From the NCBI GenBank assembly GCA_033557465.1, contig CM066036.1, forward strand, positions 719,461,828 through 719,525,827: a stretch of 64,000 nucleotides of DNA, given 5' to 3'. The position numbers and the translations under genes are program-made. This document shows positions 34,868 to 45,335 of this stretch, piece by piece. Source of the stretch: Ichthyophis bannanicus. Its lineage: Eukaryota; Chordata; Amphibia; Gymnophiona; Ichthyophiidae. The notes beneath the pieces were generated by a model. That model did no database searches. It was not told the origin of the DNA and saw only the letters and a list, made by a program, of their open reading frames with translations. The number at the start of each line of letters is the position of its first letter. Within the stretch, counting starts at the first letter, position 1.

Positions 34868-35150
34868 AATGTCTGGCATTAAGGAGCATGTTTACTAAAG
34901 TGCACTAAAGTTTAACATGCACTAACTAAGCAGTTAGCACGAAATCACAGTAACTGCTATCTCACACTCAAACAACCAGCATGTTCATATCCCATAATAA
35001 TTGCTTAGCATGGGATAGGGTGGGGAATGACAAGTGAGGAGTAGACAGTGGGCACTGAATACACATTGTAGATAGTGCAGGGGAACTTAACACGCACTAA
35101 TTGTCATTGTTGCAGTTAGTGTGGGTGCACTTACCACCACCACAATGCAC
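34868..35150. repeat. MITE with ACTAAAGTGCACTAA words
   Basis: CATGTTTACTAAAGTGCACT and TTAACATGCACTAACTAAGC at the left recur in inverted form (TTAACACGCACTAATTG, GTTAGTGTGGGTGCAC) at the right, giving a loosely palindromic non-coding unit. The class cannot be fixed. Confidence 0.45.
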
Positions 35151-35540
35151 CTGCTAACTGTAAATCACCAATCATTCAATAAGCATAGAACACAACTGAT
35201 TTTGAGTGGAAATGAATAATACTACAGTTTGATTTTATACCTTGACAAGGTCTGAGCCTTGTTAGATAACAAAGATAACCAGCTAGCATACAATGACAAT
35301 AGTCAGGGAACAAGACCTATTCCAACTTAGCAAGGCTGTTATTTCTTCATATTTGTATGGGCAAGGCTTTTCTGTGCTACCCTCCCTATTCAAACAACTT
35401 TTTCAGCCCTTTGGGTCTGTCAAGCCAAGTGTCGGACAACCAGTTATGAATCTTACTGGTATGTTCATTTAACCCAATAAACTCCTATTTCCAGGCTCAT
35501 GTACCTCACATCATAGGGTCCAAGTAGCCCAAACTCTGGC
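35151..35540. other. No recognisable feature
   Basis: Spacer with no clear coding or repeat signal; it may belong to the element whose hydrolase-like relic follows. Confidence 0.35.
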
Positions 35541-36720
35541 TTGTCCAGCAGGCCACCATCCAGTTCAACATCAGCCTTAGATGGGAATGCCAATTATTAA
35601 ACCGTGAAACACACATGTATATGATTATAATAGCAATTCCAGAACCCTCTTAATAACATCAATGAATACATCTTCTCATGTTGGAAAGAGGGTGCCATCA
35701 TGCCAATATAAGCTTGTTCTAGTGCCCAGCCATGCCTAATAAGAAAGCCACCATGCCATTGTATGAATGTGCCAACCTGTTTATAGGCCTTGGATACTGT
35801 TTTTATAACTGGGTGATACTGTATCCACCTACAACGAGGGATGATTTCATATCACAGAATCCTAATGTCTAGCTGTGAGGAGAAGATACTCACAATGTCA
35901 TTTCTAATGAAACGTATTAGTTGCTGGATGGACAGGTTGCCAATATCATTATCACCCAGGTGTAGAAGTAGCATTTCTGGGTGAGCTGATCCAACTCATA
36001 TTCTGCTCATCAAGAGGGTGAATTCATTACAGTGCTTGCCTCTCTATTCAATCCAAATTCCAACTTATGTAGAACCCTAAACCTATTGTTTTTTTTCGGA
36101 GTCAGTCGTCAAAGTGAGTGGAAATTAACCACCCACCACCGCGACATCTCCCTTTTATTAAATATATGAATAAAACTTCACACTTAGCTCAAATGATGAT
36201 CTCCTGAGAAATAATACGCCAGAATATCAAAAGCAACGTGCCACACATTTCGGGTCGTCTTCAGAAACCATTCAACCCTGCTTCAGGCCATCTGGAACTT
36301 GCAAATCCTTGATCAAAGTCATAGAGCTCTATGACTTTGATCAAGGATTTCTGAAGACAGAAGATAAGGAGATCATCATTTGAGTTAAGTGTGAAGTTTT
36401 ATTCATATATTTAATAAAAGGGAGATGTCGCGGTGATGGGTGGTTAATTTCCACTCACTTTGACGACTGACTCCAACAAAAAACAATAGGTTTAGGGTTC
36501 TACATAAGTTGGAATTCGGTAGATTGGTGTATTAAGGTGATTTCAACAGGTTTTGTGGCTTAAATTCTCTATTCAATCCAACACATAAAGATAGCTTAGG
36601 CTTCCAGACCTAGCATGGGCCATTACACAAAATATGAAAGAATGACTAATGATCCAGACAATCGATCACTGTCACCCAGCAACTTCAACAATGGAAAAGG
36701 GGAGAGAAGGTTAGTGCAGA
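35541..36720 (-). pseudogene. SGNH/GDSL-hydrolase-like relic of a retroelement
   Basis: On the minus strand the frames between about 36020 and 35620 read MLLLHLGDNDIGNLSIQQLI, then YEIIPRCRW, then GGFLIRH. This is the order LHLGGND ... IIPR...W ... H seen in the SGNH-hydrolase-like proteins encoded by several vertebrate transposons, notably Ngaro/DIRS-type tyrosine-recombinase elements. Several stops and frameshifts are present and no recombinase is visible, so the parent class is a guess. A fold-back element (36057-36565) interrupts the upstream part. Confidence 0.5.
36041..36581. mobile_element. Fold-back element with 149-bp arms and 16-bp target duplication
   Basis: TCTCTATTCAATCCAA occurs at 36041-36056 and again at 36566-36581. 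Between them, arm 36057-36205 is the near-perfect inverted complement of arm 36367-36515. The spacer contains a 48-bp perfect palindrome (36303-36350, centre GAGCTC). A 50-base unpaired tail (36516-36565) follows the right arm. On the minus strand the spacer reads CTGAAGACGACCCGAAATG at about 36270-36246, reminiscent of a hammerhead core. No coding capacity. The variable-length duplication and one-sided tail resemble Penelope-like insertions; that link is inference. Confidence 0.75.
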
Positions 36721-36721
36721 G

Positions 36722-36938
36722 TATTTATTTTATACCACTTTATCATTTCAATCAAAGTGGTTTACATTGTAACTTAAACTTGGTAAATGTACATTAAACA
36801 GGGACATTGATAGCTTGGATTTTTCTGAGCAATGGAGGGTTAAGTGACTTGCCCAAGGCCACAAGGAGTGCTAGTAGGAATCAAACCCGGGTCTCTTGGT
36901 TACCAAGCCAGTGCTCTAACCACTAAGCTGCTCCTCCA
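36722..36938 (-). mobile_element. tRNA-headed CORE-SINE (MIR-like), copy 2
   Basis: The clearest copy. On the minus strand box A is TAGTGGTTAGAGC (complement 36913-36925) and box B is GGTTTGATTCC (complement 36876-36886), at normal spacing for an internal RNA polymerase III promoter. The body has CCTTGGGCAAGTCACTTAAC, shared with MIR, and the tail CCACTTTGATTGAAATGATA ends in AAATAAATA. Confidence 0.85.
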
Positions 36939-37248
36939 CTCCTGGTAGTACAAGGTGTGTCTTCTGCTCACCTAATGTAAAATGCGTGTAAGCATGAATG
37001 GCATCTATGTAATGTATTGTGCCAGTATTCAGATCTAAGGCTGCTGCATTGGAAGTAGCTCAAATCGGAAAAGAGTGCACTGAGTTTGCTAAGGGATGTG
37101 GGGCCCTAGTCTTAACAGGCTCTCAAAGGTAGTGAGCCACTGAAATTTGTGAAGGGATCACATGTGTGGCAGAATGGTCTCTGCCACTTATCACTGTAGC
37201 TAGGGATTTGGTCACCAAATATGTGGGGAGCATGGATGACTTTGTTTA
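36939..37248. other. No recognisable feature
   Basis: Short spacer between a SINE and a CR1 fragment, with no supported gene. Confidence 0.4.
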
Positions 37249-37632
37249 GATCCATGGTGCAATGAGTATTGTGTGCAGTTCTGGTTACCTCTCTATCAGA
37301 AACAATATAGCAGAGTTGGAAAAGGTTAGAGAAGGGTGATATAAATGATAAAGGGAATGGAAGACCTCCCTTATGAGGAACTGCTAAATGAGTTAATGCT
37401 AATCAGCTTAGAAAAGAGATGACTGAGAGGGGATAGGATAGAAGTTTATAAAATCATGAGTGGGATGGTACAGTTTCATAGCAAATGGTTGTTTGAACTT
37501 TCAAATACTAAAATAAGAGTAGTCCATCAAACTAAAAACCAACAGACTGAGAATAAATCATAGAAAGTATTTTTCACACAGTGCTATGGAAACTATTGCC
37601 AAGGACATGATCAGGGTAGTGGAACTCATTGG
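37249..37632 (+). pseudogene. CR1-type LINE C-terminal fragment
   Basis: Forward-strand similarity to the CR1 post-RT region: an EYCVQFWL-like start (about 37270), KVREGDINDKGNGRPPL-like and KRRLRGDRIEVYKIMSG-like segments with several changes, then FFTQCYGN-like codons. It belongs to a more diverged subfamily than copies A, B, D and E. Confidence 0.6.
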
Positions 37633-37639
37633 TAAACAA

Positions 37640-38580
37640 TCAAAAATACAATAAAATTCCAAATTTCCATTCTTGCATATAAAATTTTCTACTCTGATCT
37701 TCCTCAATACCTGGACATCTTCCTGAATCCAGATATCCAAATTCATTTCCTGCATTCCCAAAATTCTAACCTACTAGTGATTCCCTCACCTTCGAGGCAT
37801 ATCTCAAATCTATCCACACTGCTGCTTTTTTCTTTTTAGCCCCCTACTTTGGAATTCTCTACCCCGAACTAGAATCCTCATTTTAGAAATTTAAGAAAGG
37901 CTTTAAGATCTACTTATTTATTTATTTTTTTTAGTCTGCCTATAGATGATGGTGGATGGGGCACTGGATACGATGCCAGAGGAGACATCTAGGGCCCAAT
38001 ATTCAAAAGGCACTTACACGGTTTACAATTCTGTAAACCATCTAAATGCCTTAGATGGGAATATTCAACGGTACTTACATGGTTAGTGCCGTTGAATATC
38101 CCTTGCTAACTCCTCTATGCGCCCTGATGCGATCTGGTTAGCATCGGGGCTATTGGGGGCATTCCAGGGCAGAGCGGAGGCAGAGATCGCCACTAACTGG
38201 GTAGCAGCAATATTGCATCGCTACCCGGTTAGCAATCTGCGACTAAAACTAGGCCAGCTTTTGACTTGCCTAGTTTTACCTGTAGCTGCTAACTGGGTAG
38301 CAGTGCAGTATCGCTGCTAGTTGGTTAGGCTCTGCAGGATTGTCCTCTTTGCGCTGAATACGGATATTCAATGCCATCGCTGCGGCATTGAATATCCGGG
38401 GTTAGGGGGTCAGCGGGCAGGAATATGCGCCATAGCAGCGCATAGCTGCTCAGTTGACTTTCAGGTCCCTAATCCCCTCCAATCTCTATCCTATGATTCC
38501 CCTACCCAGTTTCCCTTTTATGCATTTTATTGTAAACCACATTGATGGACTAAAACAGGCAGTATATGACTACTACTACT
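37640..38580 (+). pseudogene. L2-type LINE 3' end, split by a MITE
   Basis: Segments ending FGILYPELES and FKKGFKIYLF-like codons (about 37850-37915) resemble the L2 C-terminus. After the MITE (37991-38470) the L2-like tail resumes (TTGTAAACCACATTGATGGA then ACTACTACTACTACTAAT). Confidence 0.55.
37991..38470. mobile_element. MITE of the 'AATATTCA' group with GGGCCC ends
   Basis: Starts AGGGCCCAATATTCAAAAGG and ends with the complement of AGGGACCTGAAAGTC. Several internal inverted repeats use GTTGAATATC, GCTAACTGGGTAGCAG and GAATATCCGGGG. TA-containing trinucleotides (CTA/TAA) flank it, compatible with but not proof of a Harbinger-type TWA duplication. Confidence 0.55.
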
Positions 38581-38616
38581 ACTAATCATTTGTATAACAC
38601 TGCAAGGTATACGCAG

Positions 38617-39046
38617 CACTGTACATATTGTTGTTGTTGTTAAGTGCCGTCGAGTCGGAGTCGACTCATGGCGACCCTCTGGATAGCTATCCTAAATTGT
38701 GTTCGGTCTTCAGTCAGGCGGCTTATTGTTGACAGACTGGTACCCGTAGCTGCTGTTATTGTATCGATCCATCTCATTGCTGGCCTTCCTCTTTTGCGTT
38801 GACCTTCTATCTTGCCAAGCATGATGTCTTTCTCTAATGATCTCTCTCTCCGCATGATGTGTCCAAAGTATGAAAGTCGAAGTCTTGTCATCTGAGCTTC
38901 TAAAGAAAGCTTAGGTTTGATCTCCTCTAGTACAGACTGGTTTGTTCTTCGGGCAGTCCATGGTATACACAATATTCGCCGCCAGCACCATAATTCAAAG
39001 GCATCAATTTTCTTCCTGTCTATCTTTTTCACTGTCCACTGTACAT
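38617..39046 (-). mobile_element. RTE/BovB LINE copy 3, short 5'-truncated insert
   Basis: Body 38627-39036, flanked by the perfect 10-bp duplication CACTGTACAT (38617-38626 and 39037-39046). On the minus strand it encodes the BovB C-terminus from KKIDRKKIDAFELWCWRRIL to RLRLDGT and ends with the AAC-repeat 3' terminus. The 130-codon frame is fully open, so this is a recent, dead-on-arrival copy. It landed in the 3' end of the L2 described next. Confidence 0.92.
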
Positions 39047-39836
39047 GATTGTTTGATAAGGCGGTATATAAATACTATTAAATAAATAAATAAATAAATA
39101 TAGATAGATGTAAGACACAGTCCCTGCTCATCAGAGCTTACAGTCTAATCAAGATGAAAAAACATCGCAGAAATGGAGACTAGAAAATGGCAAGCTACAT
39201 ATAAGAACTTCAGGATCCAAAAGCAGTAACGAGGTGGGTCTTTAGCCTGACTTGAATGGAGCAAGAGAAGAAGCCCGATGCACTGACTTAGGTAATCTGT
39301 TTAAGGCATATGGAGCAGCAAGGTGGAATGAATGACGTCTGAAGTTGGCAGTGGCAAAGAAGGGCACAGATAAAAAGGATCTGCCAGAGGAGTGGAGTTT
39401 CCGAGGAGGAGTGGAAAAGAAAGGAGCGAGATAACAGAGGAAGGGTAGTGATGAGCCACAGAAGGAATGTATGTAGGAGAAGTTTGAACTGGATGCAAAA
39501 ACAGATAGGGAGCCAGTGAAGTGACTTGAGAAGAGGGGTTACATGAGCATAGTGATACTGGCGGAAGTAAGCTGTGCAGCTGAGTTCTGAACAGATTGAA
39601 TGGGAGAAAGATAATTCAGAGGGAGACCAGCGAGGAGGTGACTAGTGAGTGGATGAGGGTCTTAGTAGTGTGTGTAGAAAGGAAGGGATGAATGCTGCCA
39701 ATGTTATAGAGAATGAAATGACAGTTTTTAGCTATCTGTTGTAAGTCTGCAGAGAGAGTAGAGTCAAAGAGTAGAGTAGAGTCTGCAGAGAGATGTAGGT
39801 TGAAAGCTGAGGAAACATGGAGGAATGTAATGTTAT

Positions 39837-40463
39837 CTACAGAATTAGAGAAGGAAGGAAGGGGGAGTTGGGTTTAGAGGGACAGATAAGGAGCTCAGTT
39901 TTGGCCATGTTCAGTTTGAGATAGCGGTGAGACATCCAGGCAGCAATGTCAGATAAGCAGGCAGAGATCCAGGCCTGGATTCCAGGAGAGATTTCAGATG
40001 CAGAAAGGTATATCTGAGCGTCATCAGCATAAAGATGGTACTGAAAACCATGGGAGGAAATAAGTGCACTAAGGGACTGAGTGTAGAGAGAGAAAAGGAG
40101 AAGTCCCAAGACAGAGCCCTGAGGTACACCAACTGAAATTGGGATGGCAGTAGAGGAGGATCCACCAGGACATACACTAAACGTGCAATGGGATAGATAA
40201 GAAGAAAACCAGGACAGAACAGAGCCCCTAAATCCAAGTGAGGTCAGGGTATCAAGGAGAAGGCAATGATCAACAGTGTCAAAGGCAGAAGAAAGGTCAA
40301 TAAGGATAAAAATCAAGTAGAGGCTTTTGGATTCGGTGAGGAACAAGTCACTGGAGACATTGGCAGGAGCCATTTCTGTGGAATGTAAAGAATGAAAGCC
40401 AAATTGCTGTGAATCTAGAAGGGCTTGACAGCAAAGAAAGTCAAGACAGAAACTGTGAACCAC
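39837..40463 (-). pseudogene. L2 reverse transcriptase core
   Basis: A 208-codon open frame with the canonical RT boxes: FILIDLSSAFDTVDHCLLL (box A), SVGVPQGSVLGLLLFSLYT (box B) and HLYADDAQIYLS with an intact YADD (box C), then CLSDIAAWMSHRYLKLNMAK, which is typical of L2. It is open on its own but frames before and after it are broken, so the element is a pseudogene. Confidence 0.88.
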
Positions 40464-40925
40464 TCATTCAAGTAGTTTTTATGCAAAGGGGAGGAGAGAA
40501 ATAGGCCAATAAATAGAAGGGCAGGATCTAGTGAAAGCTTTTTGAGGAGAGGAGCAACCACAGCATGTTTGAAGGCCATAGGAACAGTTGCAGTGGAAAG
40601 AGAGAGGTTAAGGATATGACAAATGGAAAGAATGATAGTGGAAGAGATAGAGCTTAGTAGACAGTTGGGAATGAGAGGAGATTTTATTTAACAGGTTTTG
40701 TATACTGCCTTATCCTATAATCAAAGTGGTTTACATGATTTGCAGTTTCCTCCTCAGTGATTTCAGAAAAGGAAGAGGGTGATCAAAGGTGAGGGAGAAG
40801 GATTTGAGATTGAAGGGGGGGGGGGGAGATGAGATGGTGATGACCTTGAGGAGAATTCAAGGCTAATCTTCTGGAATTTGTCATGAAAGTAGTCAGCCAG
40901 GTCTGGGCAGACAGTGAAGGAGGGA

Positions 40926-41471
40926 TTAGGGGAGGAGGGACATTGAAGGGAGGGTTGAGCATAATAAAGAGATAGCAAGGGTCAGAGGTAAGAGAGTCAG
41001 ATGTACATAGTACTTTTGCTTGGTGAGTGCTATGGCTAACTGGAAAGATGTTAATATGAATTTGAAATGTAGATAGTCAGCAAGGGTATGTGATTTAAGC
41101 CAAGGGCACTCAGCTGAGCGGGCACAGGAATGTAGATAGCAGATTGTTGAGGACAGCCAGGGTTGAATTATGGTATACCTCACTGGGCGTGGAATGGGAG
41201 GAGCAAGTGCATCCAGAGTAGAGGAGAGTATAGTGTTATAGGAGGATACTGCTGCATCAATGGACTCAGATGACAAAATGGAGGATAAGACAGCAGTGGA
41301 GAGAGCTGAAGGGTCTATAGTATGAAGATTCCTATACATGTTGGTGGAGATCAGATGAGACCAAGATGAGGGATGGTAAAGGGTGAGGGTTAGCAGGTAA
41401 TGGTCAGATAAGGGCAGAATTGAGATGTAGAAGTTTGGAGGAGAAGAAGCCAAGGTCAAGGCAGTGGCCAT
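40926..41471 (-). pseudogene. L2 segment between endonuclease and RT
   Basis: A 181-codon open frame that includes SDHYLLTLTLYHPSSW (the end of the APE endonuclease, with the catalytic SDH) and a linker up to a DYLHFKFILTSFQLAIALTK-like segment, as found before the L2 RT. The upstream endonuclease is too decayed to follow beyond about 41750. Confidence 0.7.
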
Positions 41472-41770
41472 GCTTGTGAGTAGGAGTGGTAGAGCACAAC
41501 TGGAAGTTGAATGAGGAAGTTAGGGAAAGGAGCTTTAAAGCATAAGGATCAGAAGGGTCATCAACATGAATGTTAAGGAGAAGAGCCAGACGTCAAACTC
41601 GGTGAGAAAGTTAGAGGTGGACTTGGTGGTTCATAAATGACAGATGGAGAGCTAGTGGAGAAAATAGGCAGATGACATGGACTTCAAAGGTAGCAAAGCA
41701 ATTAGATGGAGGTGGGATGGGCTGAAATTGGCAGGAATGAGAGAGTAGGAATCCAACACCACCATCATAA

Positions 41771-42109
41771 CCAATGGGCCGAAGTGTATGTCAATATTCT
41801 AATTAACTATAAACTATTGATTAGTAGTGCACTTTGTTGAACTATAGGGCACACTATAGAGCAACAGGGTGTACTGCTTGAGCAATAGTGCACACTATTT
41901 TATGGTAGTGTGCACCATTGCATAATAGTGTGCACTATTGATGACTCAGGATAAAATCCTATTGTTGCAAAAGCATCCGTGTGTGGACTAGTATCACAAA
42001 TGATGTGGAGAACAGGTTGATTTATACCCTATGTTGTCATCTGATGTATTATAGATATTGTGGATCACTTCAATACAGTAAGTAAGCTTGTGAAGTGGCA
42101 TTTTAGAAG
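41771..42109. repeat. Short inverted GTGCACTATT motifs in otherwise unrecognised DNA
   Basis: Between about 41870 and 41945, AATAGTGCACACTATT and AATAGTGTGCACTATT recur within 75 bases and can fold back on one another. No coding signal. Confidence 0.4.
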
Positions 42110-42830
42110 AGATGTCTAGTAAGAATCTGAGATGTCAATAGCAGAATGTCCAAAAAGCAGGGGGAATGGCAGCAGGGAAGGGAGACACATATAGGTGCCT
42201 TCTGTCATCGCTCCGTCTCCAACCCATGTAACTGATTACAAGGCTGTTTATGTGCATTGGTGTAAGCCATTTCACAAATTTGGACATCTCCAAATTGCAT
42301 GGCCTCAGAATTGGGTACTTGGACATGCTTGAAGGATATTGCAGAAGAGGGGCAACTATGTTAAGTGACTTGCATGTCCCTGCTATTTCAGATACTCAGA
42401 TGTGAGGTGGCAGGCATGTAATATGTTTGGAGTATATAGTTGCATGCAGGTTTCTTTGAGCAGGAAAACACAACTATGGCAATGAAAGTGAATTTTGTCC
42501 TCCCCCTACAAGAGTTACATCCATGAAATGGGCACTTTTTCACCTTATATGTGATCTGGAGCAGGTATAGCCATGGACGTCTCAACCTGGCCAGATGTGC
42601 TTGTGACATTCTGAAAGAGCAACACAACACGTGCCTCCCTTACTCCACCTCGGCAATCCTTCACCATGCCCCCATGCTACTTGGATGTCTTTGAGCTGAA
42701 GACATCTATATACTCAGCTTCTAAAATGGCCCTGGGGGTATCTTCATGCTTTGCATGTTTAACTGCCCATTTTCAGACAACTAACTGATTAATAAGGCTT
42801 CTAAAATGACCACCATAGTTGTTTGATAGC
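42110..42830. repeat. Possible MITE related to 43610-44145
   Basis: CTGAGATGTCAATAGCAGAATGTCC at the left resembles CTGAGATGTCAAAACCAGAATATT at 43680, and GGCTTCTAAAATGACC at the right resembles the AGCCTTTTAAAATAACTCC end of the second copy. Non-coding, class unknown. Confidence 0.35.
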
Positions 42831-43257
42831 ATATCCTTTTGCTGCAGTCCAGTTTAAAGAATTATAATTACAAGGAAGATATTACTGTCACATATCTCTT
42901 TGAAATCATGCACAGAGAGCGAATGATATAACATTTATATTCATATATATTATTAATATATGAACCCATTTCAAGTAAATATAACCCATATCCAAATTGT
43001 GGTTTAGATAACCAAAATTGATAGCAATGTACATCTTGATATGGAAAAATCTAGACCATTAAGGGCTCTACATGGTACAAATATTTTTGATGCACATCAA
43101 ATCTCTATTTAGAATATTTGTTGATGTGTACTATTTTAATTATCTGTGAATATATCAAATAGTTTTAAACTGAATTTTCACACAAAAAAACAGGATAATT
43201 TGATTAAAATTGAGATAAAAAGCCTGATTTTGGATTAACCATGCAAATATAGGTACA
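42831..43257. other. No recognisable feature
   Basis: Very AT-rich (many ATATTTA words); nothing supportable. Confidence 0.45.
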
Positions 43258-43550
43258 GAGAGGCCAATATTCAGTCAGCATGGCAACCAGAGCCGGCTCT
43301 AGAGTTGATTCAAAGTGCTGGTTCCCTAGGTGAACCTCAAGCTTTATCCACCCTCTCACTGTCAAAATCTATTATTTAGCTTTGAATGCCCTGCTTTTGC
43401 TGCCCTCTGGAAGTTGCAGCCCTAGGTGACCGCCTAGTTTGCCTAGTGGTTGGTCTGGCCCTAATGGCAACAGAACAGTAGCTGAAAATCACCGCTATCC
43501 AGGTAATTTTAAAGCCTATCATCGCTCCGCCCCAAATCCAGTCCCAATTT
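43258..43550. repeat. 'AATATTCA' MITE interrupted by a hAT MITE
   Basis: GGCCAATATTCAGTCAGC before the hAT insert continues as AGAACAGTAGCTGAAAATCA and CGCTATCCAGGTAATTTT after it, the same words as at 29840-30215. This shows the order of insertion. Confidence 0.5.
43280..43471. mobile_element. hAT-like MITE with 8-bp target duplication
   Basis: ATGGCAAC is present at 43280-43287 and 43464-43471. The element (43288-43463) begins CAGAGCCGGCTCT and ends with the complement of TAGGGCCAGACC. An 8-bp duplication with CAG/TAG ends is the hAT pattern. It carries TAGGTGACCGCCTAGTTTGC, also seen in part in the element at 58296-58723. Confidence 0.78.
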
Positions 43551-43609
43551 ATATAGAGAGTATTGGGCCAATTATTTCAATGGCAGGCCAATAGAATATA
43601 ATGAGAGAT

Positions 43610-44145
43610 AAAGAAGCCATCTTGTATGCAGATTTACTTGCTGAAAAGGCACATTTTACAGTGGGACATCCAAGTGCAATCTGAGATGTCAAAACCAGAA
43701 TATTTGAAAAAAAAAAAGCAAACATGTAAGTTCAGGCACGATTTCAAAAACATGCACGTGCCCGATACAAAGGTCTACAGAGGTTTCTACATAGATGTCC
43801 CTAGAATAGTATCTCAGAACATGGGCATTTTATAGCATAAGGGTTAACGGTAGTGGGTTGGAAGCAGTGTGGCCAGTGTTCAAATTCCAATGTGGGTGTT
43901 TCCCTCTTCTCTACACTCTCTGGATGTTTTAAGACTAACATACACACTTTCCTGATGCCTATTTGTGCCTGCAGCAGGTCTAAAGATGAACACGCTTCAA
44001 CCATACTCCCTGCCCGGAGACGTCTGTAAACATCATTTGTGGAATGGCTTTGGAGATGTCTCCATGATTTTGATGTCCACGTGCACATCTTCAGACGTCC
44101 TAAATCATGACTAAGCCTTTTAAAATAACTCCAAAAGGCATTAGT
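43610..44145. repeat. Possible MITE with GATGTC/GACGTC words
   Basis: Repeated short words (GGAGATGTCTCC, GATGTCCACGTGCAC, CTTCAGACGTCC) and an end AGCCTTTTAAAATAACTCC suggest a non-autonomous palindromic element. The ends are not defined. Confidence 0.35.
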
Positions 44146-44555
44146 TGATCTCTGGTTCCATTCACTGTTGTGCTTCTGGGATTCTGTGTGCTTATTCCAT
44201 GCTTTCTTGAACTTTGTTATTGTTTATTTCTCATGGGAGGCCATTCATGTGTCCATTACTCTTTGAGTGAATGACTGTTTTCTGATGTTTCTGAATCTGC
44301 TTCATTGGAGCCTCACAATGTGACTTTTTTCTCTGAAAATATTTGCTTTGTGTGTATTATCTATACCTTTAAGATGCTTGAATGGCTGTCATGTCCCTCA
44401 TGATGCTGTGTGCTAAATGCAGTATATCAAGTAAAGTAATAAACCATAAACCCATCTCTAAGCTCTGTATAAGTCATATAGTACAGATCGAACTAGATGA
44501 GAAGAGGTCTGAGATGTTCTTAATAGAGTCTGCAGGCTTATATATGTTGGTATGG

Positions 44556-44708
44556 ACCAGGGCTTCTTGATGTAGTCGTCGGCACACACTTAGCAGACAG
44601 ATTTTCAAGATAAGAATAAATGAATATGCATGACAGAGATCTGCATACAATAGAGGCAGTACATGCAAATCTCTCATGCAAACCTCATTGTGGTTCAGAA
44701 CCACTGGT
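44556..44708. mobile_element. Small hAT-like MITE
   Basis: Ends CCAGGGCTTCTTGA and the complement of TTCAGAACCACTGG are similar inverted termini. The core has ATGAATATGCATGACAGAG, CATACAATAGAGGCAG and ATGCAAATCTCTCATGCAAA, shared with the elements at 33180 and 59099. Confidence 0.6.
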
Positions 44709-44769
44709 ACAGTTGAATAGCTTTACAAAGAAGCCCATTGTTAAAGAAGGAGGAATATGTAATTGTCTT

Positions 44770-45335
44770 GAGAACATAAGAATTGCCATACTGGGTCAGT
44801 CTGAAGGTCCTAATAAGTAGCAAGAAGCCATGCTGCTTCCACCCAGGGCTAAGCAGCGGCTTTCTCCCAAGCCTATCTTAATAATGGTTTATTACTTTTT
44901 CCTGCAGAAACTTGTCCCAACTTTTTAAAGTCCAACAACACTACCTGCTTTTCCCACATCCTTCAAATTCAAGAACTTAATGATGTGGTGACTTAAGAAG
45001 TATTTTCTCCTATTTGTTTAAAATGCACTACTTAGCAGCTTTGTGGTGTATCCCTTAGTCTTTGTACGTACGTTTTGAAAGAGTAAACAATCCATTCGCA
45101 TTTACCCATTCCACTCCACTCAGGATTTTAAATATTTCTATCATTTTACCCTTCAGTTGTCTCTTTTTTTAAGCTGAAGAGCCCTAAACTCTTTGACCTT
45201 TCCTCCTAGAGAATCATTCCATCCTTTTTAGCATTTTGGTCATACGTCTCCGTACCTTTTCTAATTCTGTAATATCTTTTTGTGATACAATGATCAGAAT
45301 TACACACAAAACTCAAGATGGAAATGCCATCCTTT
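44770..45335 (-). pseudogene. CR1 LINE copy C, diverged 3' end
   Basis: On the minus strand it has the CR1 C-terminal region and the 3' UTR with TGACCCAGTATGGCAATTCT and TTATGTTCT-type end, but many more differences than the other copies. It therefore represents an older subfamily. 5' truncated near 45335. Confidence 0.75.

Larger units (their letters stand above)
38586..41770 (-). mobile_element. L2-type LINE, reverse orientation
   Basis: Minus-strand order: pre-RT segment 41471-40926 (SLSDHYLLTLTLYHPSSW and following), RT 40463-39837 and the post-RT region down to about 39300. The 3' part has the familiar ACAGTCTAATCAAG / GCAGCACTGTACAT sequence near 39150 and 38620. It is interrupted by BovB copy 3 and by a SINE-tail fragment (40683-40742). 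Confidence 0.82.

Noticed and set aside
36876..36925. A possible tRNA gene from the box A and box B match
   Set aside because: There is no cloverleaf, and the promoter is followed by a CORE body and L2-like tail, so it is a SINE.
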